A DNA stretch of 64,000 bases from Ophiobolus disseminans (Eukaryota; Ascomycota; Dothideomycetes; Pleosporales; Phaeosphaeriaceae). The stretch's first letter is position 1; every line of letters starts with the position of its first letter. Of this stretch, positions 58,263 through 64,000 are shown piece after piece. A model generated the notes under the pieces. It was not told the origin of the DNA, did no database searches, and saw only the letters and a program-made list of their open reading frames with translations. The stretch spans positions 153,587-217,586 of the forward strand of contig MU006221.1 of assembly GCA_010093685.1 (NCBI GenBank), written 5' to 3'. Both the position numbers and the translations under genes were made by a program.

Positions 58263-58725
58263 GGTCATGAGTAGATTATACATGAAGGGATGAAGAATGT
58301 GCTGTCCTAGTAAGGAGAATACACCACAACGGTCAATAAGAATCTCAGCTCCATAAGCTCAGATTCACTTTGCATCTTTCCCCTAGTTTGCGTTACTAAC
58401 TCCTCAGTGAGAACAAAAAGATGACTACATCGAAGAGAGTGCCCTGTGAGTTGATCGTAAGCCGAAGCAATCGAAGACCCGCCCCAACGCAAATCATACC
58501 ATCAGCCAGATTCTATCGGAATGGAAACAAAAGAATTGATTAGAAACTACTACCAAAGGAATGTGTGTCATAAGCCAAGACCAAAAGAATGAGAACATAC
58601 TCCAACCCACCCATTCACCCACCCACGCAATCCACCAAAACTACAAATTACAACCATCAAGCACCACCACTGTCGAAGCCCATCACACCATCGCCTCTTC
58701 CGGACTCAGCTCTCACCAAGTCCAC
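58263..58725. other. Intergenic
   Basis: 463 bp between the convergent LRR gene and the repeat-protein gene. Nothing supported. Confidence 0.5.
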
Positions 58726-59931
58726 CTACTGCCTTCCCCTTCCAAGCAGCCCAACGCGCAAATCCAAAAGGTACCTAACACTAACATCCAGACGAACAAG
58801 GTACTCCCTGAACCGACCAGCCAGACCCTGGTTCAACTGGCTACGGCGCAAAATACTTGCGCGCAAATCAACCAGGCGCCTGACTTCGACATCGATGTCG
58901 ACGAGAGACCAGCGGCCGAAGTTGACGTTTCGCTGGCGGCCGGGGAGGACGTCGAGGTCGAGGTCGATGAGGGAGGCGTCGTTGTTGTTGTTTTGCTGGG
59001 TGCCGGCGGTGGGTTGACGGGCGCGCAGGATGTCGAGGTCGAGGTCGATGAGGGAGTTGTCGGCGTAGTTGCTGGGGAGGGCTTCGAGGTTGAGATCGAT
59101 GAGGGAGTTGTCGTTGTTGTAACCGGGGAGCGCTTCGATGTCGGCGTCGATGAGGGAGTTGTCATTGTTGTAGCCGGGGAGCGCTTGGAGGTCTAGATCG
59201 ATCAGGGAGTTGTCGTTGTTGTAGCCGGGGAGGACGTCGAGATCGGCGTCGATGAGAGGGTTACCGCTGGGGCCGTTGGGTTTGTAGTCGTTGGGAGTGT
59301 TGTTGCCGTTGTTTGTGTTCTCGTTCTCGTTGTCCTCGCTGCCGTTGTTCTCGTTCTCGGTCCCATGTCCACCAACACCGTTGTGCTCATTCTTATCTCC
59401 ATGGTCGCCGCCGCCGCCGTTGTTCTCGTTTTCCTCTCCTTTTTCACCGTAGCCATTGTCTTCGTTCTCGTTCTCGTTCACGTTCTGCCCGCCGCCGTAA
59501 TGATCGCCGTTCTCCTCCTCATTGTCTTCTTTCTTGTTTGGACGACCGACAACGCTGTCGGCGTCGTCTTCACCATTGGAACCACCATAGCCGCGCTTGC
59601 ACAGCTGTCGAATCTGTTAGTGACGTTCTGCGAGATCGCAAAGGAATTGGTAGCACTCACCCTAATGCGAGGGTTGTATAACGGGCATCTAGATCTGCAG
59701 GCCAATTCTGCAGCATTCTGGCACAAGCAAGCCGACTTGAGCATGTTAGCGGACGATTCGAACTCAGGAGAACTTTGGAAGCCAACGTACGAAGGCTGAT
59801 CCGCCACAGAAGACTGGTGGACAGAGTAACTGGCTACATCTGTCAAAGGAGTTGCCAAATTGAGGGTTGGCTATGGGGCTGGCAAGGGCAATGCTGCCCA
59901 TGAGAGTAGCGATAGCAATGCTCGATTTCAT
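58726..59931 (-). CDS. Secreted cysteine-head / LIDLDL-repeat protein
   Basis: Found by splicing three exons: 59931-59791, 59735-59661 and 59604-58726; intron 1 GTACGT/GCTAAC/CAAG (55 bp), intron 2 GTGAGT/CACTAAC/ACAG (56 bp); phase 0 at both, 364 aa. Signal peptide MKSSIAIATLMGSIALAS. Eight cysteines at 32, 37, 42, 50, 52, 60, 64 and 74 form a compact head. A dibasic KR (75-76) follows, then about 110 residues rich in Asn, Glu and Gly. From 187 come 17-residue repeats of the type NSLIDLDLQALPGYNND, then diverging copies and an Arg/Leu-rich C-terminus. No family recognised; probably a wall-associated or secreted adhesive or effector-type protein. Confidence 0.72.
58940..59262 (-). repeat. 51-bp coding tandem repeats
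   Basis: Four contiguous 51-bp units (59262-59059) followed by two longer degenerate units, each encoding N-[SP]-L-I-D-x-[DN]-[LI]. Base differences between units are few in the GAGTTGTCGTTGTTG core, indicating recent duplication. Likely variable in copy number between strains. Confidence 0.8.
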
Positions 59932-60588
59932 CTTGATGGAGTAATTGGGGTACTTTGACGAACAGGGGAGCTGGAGTATCAGACAAGTAGCGAGAGACGA
60001 TGGTCGAGGAAGAACGAGTGAAGACGGATGGTGATGATGACTTTTCTTGGGCCTCGACATAGGTTATATACACATTCCACCCCTTTAAAACCTCCTCGTA
60101 GTCAGAGTACTTTTGGGCCTTCACCATAAAATCCGTCCGCGCCGTTCCGGATGTTACATTCGTAGGGTAGCATTGACCGATGTGAGGATTACCACCGAGA
60201 AACATTGGATGTCTCTGTCGTTGAGACCGTCTTTCGGCATTCCAAGCACCAGATAGTTTGCCTAGGAATCGATGCGCGTCCAAATCGAAAAGTTTCAACT
60301 GTCCGCTTGCATCTGGCAGCTGTCACGCTAGCTCAGAGTTCATTGGCGTAAGCACGATTGCAAAGGAGAAGCTCTAGTGTCAGCACTGACTTTGTTGACA
60401 GAAGTTAAAACAAAGTTCAGGAAACGGTCGGAAACATCCGTCGCGCCGTGACTGGAGCGGAATGGGCGGAAACTTCTCACAACTTGGCGAACTGATCTGC
60501 ACATCCAACGGTCGCTCTTGGGCTGTAACGGTCGTTGGAGGTCGGGAGTGACCCTGACGATCATGCGCTTAGATCCTCCCCACATCTA
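59932..60588. other. Intergenic, promoter of the repeat-protein gene
   Basis: No gene supported. A TATA-like TATATAACC on the minus strand near 60060-60070 could serve the secreted-repeat gene. Confidence 0.4.
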
Positions 60589-60868
60589 CAAGAGGGATGC
60601 ATGTACGGATTGATCCCCACTTTTTCACACGGGCCATCGAAGCGCATCGAAAGTTCTTTACTTCAATAGAGATATGTATATATTTCATGAACGCATGATG
60701 ACTGTACATGCCAGGCAGTCCTCCAGGCTCGTGGAGGCCACAAACAATTCTGAGCCATGTAGCTAGTCCTGAATTGTATATAAAATACACTGTATTTGTG
60801 ACAGATTCGATGCGCTTCGATGGGCCGTGTGAAAAAGTGGGGATCAATCCGTACATGCATCCCTCTTG
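60589..60868. mobile_element. MITE, Tc1/mariner type, 280 bp
   Basis: Terminal inverted repeats of 63 bp: left 60589-60651 begins CAAGAGGGATGCATG; right 60806-60868 is its reverse complement ending CATGCATCCCTCTTG. They differ at one position by eye. TA dinucleotides flank both ends (60587-60588 and 60869-60870), the Tc1/mariner target duplication. The 154-bp interior is AT-rich and has no transposase. A nonautonomous element. Confidence 0.88.
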
Positions 60869-60886
60869 TACACGCCAAGTTCGTGC

Positions 60887-60906
60887 GGCCCGACTAGTGT
60901 CGGGCC
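60887..60906. repeat. Perfect 8-bp-stem hairpin
   Basis: GGCCCGAC, a 4-base loop TAGT, then GTCGGGCC. Lies 18 bp beyond the MITE. Could be a terminator-like or transposon-end structure; role unknown. Confidence 0.6.
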
Positions 60907-61136
60907 ACCGAAACTTTGGACACGGATGGCGGATGTCAATCCGAAGGCTGGCTACGCTCGCAGAACAATTAAGTTAAGTAAGTCGTGTAGTTGTGATATC
61001 ATGATCGACTTCGATGCTCGTTGGGCTGATACTAATTAACCAAAGATGTCACGAAAGCCTCCTGCATGACGAAAACCCATAACCTCACATGTAGTCCTTG
61101 ATGTCTTTGACTCAATAGAACCTGCTGTAATACTCC

Positions 61137-61425
61137 TCAATACTTGCCTGAGTACTTCCAGCCGTTCTCGATGTAGTCTTGCGCGCCAGTCGTAGTAGCA
61201 TTGACAACCTCAACAAGGGCTTGATACCGGTCAGCCCTGGCCTTGTGATGCCTGTTGACCTCGTTCAAGGCGCTGATGATAGCTTCTTTGTCTGCGAGAC
61301 GAGCTTGGAGAAGTTTGTTCTTGGCATGAATATGTTGTTCGATGTTGAGGCCGGCTTGGGGTTGTTCCTGTAGGAACGCATTCTGATGCTCAGTTGTCGA
61401 AGTATTGGTAGAAGGTTGATCAATG
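61137..61425 (-). CDS. C-terminal exon of an unresolved coiled-coil gene
   Basis: Open frame without ATG, found by hand, reading GLNIEQHIHAKNKLLQARLA, KEAIISALNEVNRHHKARAD and RYQALVEVV, ending GWKYSGKY then TGA. Strongly helical and coding-like. An acceptor ATTCAG precedes 61425; a matching donor AATAG/GTAATC at 61513 would join it in phase to an upstream open stretch (about 61513-61705, IQRDVSLTFIPGRGFSRSLY), which also lacks an ATG. Either a gene with an unlocated first exon or a truncated remnant. Function unknown. Confidence 0.45.
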
Positions 61426-61739
61426 CTGAATGTGTGGAAATTTCAAGTTTGTGGGCAGGCGTTTGCATCGGGTAGCCGCACTGCCGGTCGCGCGTCACGC
61501 TCCTGTGATTACCTATTTGGGAATTGGGAATAGAGGCTTCGAGAGAATCCACGGCCAGGAATGAAAGTCAAGGACACATCTCTTTGAATCGTCGCTGCAG
61601 AGCAAGCAAGTCTAGATGCAGATTTCCAAAAGTTGAACAAAATAAAGATTACAACAGGCGTGTCAGTTGCTACTTCCCTATGCAGGTGGCGTTGCTTGAA
61701 GATTTACCAAAAACAAAAATAGTCTCAAGCGAGATTTGA

Positions 61740-62680
61740 ACGCTCAATCATATATCGCAACGCTTGAAACCGATACTACTTTCGCACTAGAAGCACATCA
61801 GAACTCTTGCGTCCATAGCGGCAAGGGCATGGGGAAATCCACGCCGCCACAGGAAGAATGTCTGAGATGGCGATAAGTCAAATTGTCGTTAATGTAACTG
61901 TGGATCAGAACAAGCTTACATTGTAAAAGAATGTGATAGAAGAAAAGGAGAATTAACACGCTGTTGGTAGTGAGATAACAGTGTCTCTACCTATATATAA
62001 CATAGTATCTCCTAGCGCGAAGACCTTTCGGATAGGCACATGCAGTTCACCTCGAATGCGGATTTGATGTACATAGCCATTTCTAAGATTGTACTGTATA
62101 TCTCTAGGGCTGAATTTATGAACTGTCATCAAGCCGATGTCATCAGTTCACTCACCAGAGCAGTATGAACTCGATCTCATTTTAATGTTGTGTCTAGAGA
62201 GCGATGCTGCAACATTTGATAAACGTAAGAGATTTTGTAGATGGAAGTTAGAAAAGACCGTATAGATCTAAATCAGAGCTGGAGATATGGCATCGGTAGC
62301 TTAGCTAGGTTGAATTGTAAGTCCAACTTATGTATGATTTGGACAGGTTTGCTCAGTAGCATTGCTTGCACGATTGTTAAAACAATATCTTGTCAATTTC
62401 ATGAGAGACAATGGAGAGCATGTGTGTGATGATCGTTGATGTGAATTGTCTCGTGGTGAGTACTATGAATATATACAAGAGGTATGCGCAAGAGGATGAC
62501 GTGGATCTGTAAGGGCCAAGGCTGAAGACTGCAGGAAGGCTAGGTTGAACAGAGATGAATTCGATGGAGTCTATCTAGAGCCAGAGAGCAGGCTGACTTT
62601 ATAGCAGACTGCTGGCTTCTGGAAGTTTCTACATACATCAGCATTTGTCAGCTGTCAGAAGAACATATCTTAATCTAGCT
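61740..62680. other. AT-rich tract, no gene
   Basis: No convincing ORF. Contains a degenerate tRNA-like stretch at about 61722-61795 (minus strand) and, if the LTR reading of the next region is right, the far end of that LTR. Confidence 0.4.
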
Positions 62681-62770
62681 AGTTCCAGGGCATTCCATGA
62701 TGTTCCAGGACATTCCATGACATTCCAGGACATTCCATGACATTCCATGATGTTCCATGATGTTCCAATG
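62681..62770. repeat. 10-bp minisatellite, nine units
   Basis: Nine consecutive decamers of the form (C/T)(A/G)TTCCA(T/G)GA in exact register, for example CATTCCATGA and TGTTCCAGGA; the first and last units are degenerate. Confidence 0.9.
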
Positions 62771-62872
62771 AACCGAAGTGTATCCACTAAGGACAGCAGA
62801 GGTCTAACCTCTTACATGTTCCATTGAACCGAAGTGACTCCACTGAGGAAAGTAAGGGTCTAACCTCTTACA
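62763..62872. repeat. Tandem pair of 54-bp repeats
   Basis: Two adjacent copies (62763-62816 and 62819-62872) sharing TGAACCGAAGTG and GTCTAACCTCTTACA. A third, more divergent copy lies at 63450-63504 (GAGCTGAAGTG ... GTCTAACCCCTTACA). Confidence 0.85.
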
Positions 62873-63241
62873 AAAGAAGCGGCCTAGCTGTATTCTAACT
62901 GCATCTAAGCACAGCTACAGCTGGCTCGTGTAAGGAAGCCTTGTAGCTCTCACGGTCTGTGCGACCTAGAGACAACCCAAGTCTGTGCGACTCAACCACA
63001 ACCCAACCCTGAGTACATAAGACTCTAACATTGTCCGCTATTAGCAGCACTTTCCCTCACTACTGCGCATATCACAATAATAGCTAACGCAATTAATGTA
63101 GAGTGTCTTACACGCCTTAAAACACGACTGAGAGGTCGCTTTGCACCACAACCGGGCCACTATAACCGTTCGCACAACGACTAAGGACACATAATGTTAA
63201 GGAAAACAAAATCACTGTAGCTGGGCCTCAAAGACGAAAGA

Positions 63242-63415
63242 ATGCGCACCTCTGCTACCTTCAACAGCAAAGAAGCGTTATCAAACTTCATAGGGAAGTC
63301 CTACAACTCCGCTTCGCGCCGCGACAACATCTATGAACAATGCGAAGCCTCGAACATAGTAAATTCGATAGAGCTATCTAGGGCTGGCGAGAGCAGGTTG
63401 CCTATAGACAATTGA
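63242..63415 (+). CDS. Short ORF, 57 aa, unresolved
   Basis: MRTSATFNSKEALSNFIGKS, then YNSASRRDNIYEQCEASN and an acidic end. Composition is protein-like but it stands alone in the repeat-rich tract between copies of the 54-bp repeat. May be a remnant of a mobile element; no family recognised. Confidence 0.25.
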   Translation: MRTSATFNSKEALSNFIGKSYNSASRRDNIYEQCEASNIVNSIELSRAGESRLPIDN

Positions 63416-63643
63416 TGATTCTGCTATTAGGTTATTCTATTCCACAAGGTTCCATGAGCTGAAGTGTTGCAGGGGTGTTTCTAAGAAGGGTCTAACCCCT
63501 TACAACTTGGAGAAGTTCTCGAAATTTCGACGTGGCAAAGATCTCACATATATATACACATACATCTCCGTCCCTCTATAAGTGCCGATCTATTAAAATA
63601 AAGAGAAGAAATGAGAGATAGAAAAGTTCAACACATTGTGTGT

Positions 63644-64000
63644 CTACACAACAAACACTTGTTCATTCAGGCAGCATGTCCACACCTTTCCGGACACTGT
63701 GCCAATACCGATACATCTACCTGACACAGCAGAGCATAGTGGCCGATACTCTAATGGAAGCCACAACCACTTTTGAGCATTATAAGTAATCCAGTTTCTA
63801 TCTGAGCTAATGCCAATACCTTGGTCAATGGATTGCTGGGTTTTAGTCACAATTACATCAGAGTTTTGCAACGCAAGGATTGCAATGAGACCATTGTCAG
63901 TGTGGAGGTGTGAGCCGGTGAAATCAAATGCGACAGTAGAAGTATAGTCCTTGAGCGTCTGCAGCGGCGCGCCTGAGCCTGCGTCCCAGAGCCTGACGGT
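63644..64000 (-). CDS. WD40 C-terminus, probable NACHT/NLR-type protein (partial)
   Basis: Frame open from the window edge to the stop at 63644, 118 residues seen. Starts inside a WD40 blade (TVRLWDAGSGAPLQTLKDY), then FDFTGSHLHTDNG and the closing segment WITYNAQKWLWLPLEYRPLC, SAVSGRCIGIGTVSGKVW. This is the recurrent C-terminal end of fungal NACHT-WD40 (HET-E-like) proteins. N-terminal domains lie outside the window, so the NACHT assignment is inference. Confidence 0.75.
   Translation of the reverse strand, partial: TVRLWDAGSGAPLQTLKDYTSTVAFDFTGSHLHTDNGLIAILALQNSDVIVTKTQQSIDQGIGISSDRNWITYNAQKWLWLPLEYRPLCSAVSGRCIGIGTVSGKVWTCCLNEQVFVV

Larger units (their letters stand above)
62400..63030 (-). 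mobile_element. Possible degenerate LTR
   Basis: Read on the minus strand, a boundary at 63030 begins TGTTAGAGTCTTATG, and about 430 bp further is TATAAAGTCAGCC, a TATA-like box, with the minisatellite and 54-bp repeats between them. This is how fungal retrotransposon LTRs are built, but I could not find the other end, a target duplication or coding. The limit at 62400 is arbitrary. Confidence 0.3.

Noticed and set aside
58589..59196. Plus-strand ORFs rich in Val/Glu/Asp
   Set aside because: Antisense to the 51-bp coding repeats; the minus-strand protein has a signal peptide and consensus introns.
61722..61795. tRNA-like sequence on the minus strand
   Set aside because: Has a TTCAAATC T-loop-like and a D-arm-like part, but the acceptor stem does not pair and the T-stem is irregular; at best a decayed tRNA.

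Overview
The window looks like a filamentous ascomycete chromosome arm, most likely a Dothideomycete. The reasons are intron-poor genes with 45-90 bp introns (donors such as GTGAGT or GTAAGT, branch point CTAAC, acceptor YAG), gene families typical of Pezizomycotina (HET domain, UstYa/DUF3328, fungal rhodopsin-domain proteins, DUF6604, C2H2 and F-box proteins, CBM18 lectins), and single-copy eukaryotic housekeeping genes. The taxonomic guess is inference from family content. No organelle, bacterial or CRISPR features were seen.

Housekeeping blocks lie at the left end and at 46-52 kb. Left block: a DUF3237 protein, RRN6 (Pol I initiation factor), SPC25 (kinetochore) and a DHX35-type DEAH helicase. 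Second block: RIX7 (60S ribosome biogenesis AAA ATPase) sharing a 289-bp divergent promoter with VPS20 (ESCRT-III), then a PITH-domain protein and LSM8 (U6 snRNP). A highly codon-biased HAD phosphatase lies at 23.7 kb.

Secreted or surface proteins dominate 16-30 kb: a three-domain CBM18 chitin-binding protein with a long Ser/Thr stalk, a CE2-like SGNH esterase, an LVIVD-repeat (choice-of-anchor-B) protein and an M28 aminopeptidase with PA domain. Near 59 kb lies a secreted protein with an eight-cysteine head, an Asn/Glu/Gly-rich linker and 17-residue LIDLDL-type tandem repeats.

The accessory stretch 31.6-42 kb is the most interesting. It holds a seven-helix rhodopsin-domain protein divergent from a cytochrome P450, a solo LTR, a three-exon 62-residue secreted peptide too short for ordinary ORF calling, a UstYa-family protein with both HxxHC motifs, a HET-domain protein and an AAA ATPase. 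A P450, a UstYa protein and a secreted peptide within 4 kb resemble, in content only, the fungal RiPP (dikaritin) gene sets.

Mobile and repeat content: two solo LTRs of the same family (7.76 kb and 35.1 kb) each with 5-bp target duplications, a Tc1/mariner-type MITE with 63-bp inverted repeats at 60.6 kb, and a repeat-rich tract at 62-63.5 kb (10-bp minisatellite, 54-bp repeats, LTR-like boundary). The window ends inside the C-terminus of a WD40 protein that looks like a NACHT/NLR-type protein. Several genes (near 9.99, 21.95, 30.59, 42.9 and 52.9 kb) need either a very short intron or a one-base frame correction, and a DUF6604 gene at 52.5-55.2 kb looks degenerate.
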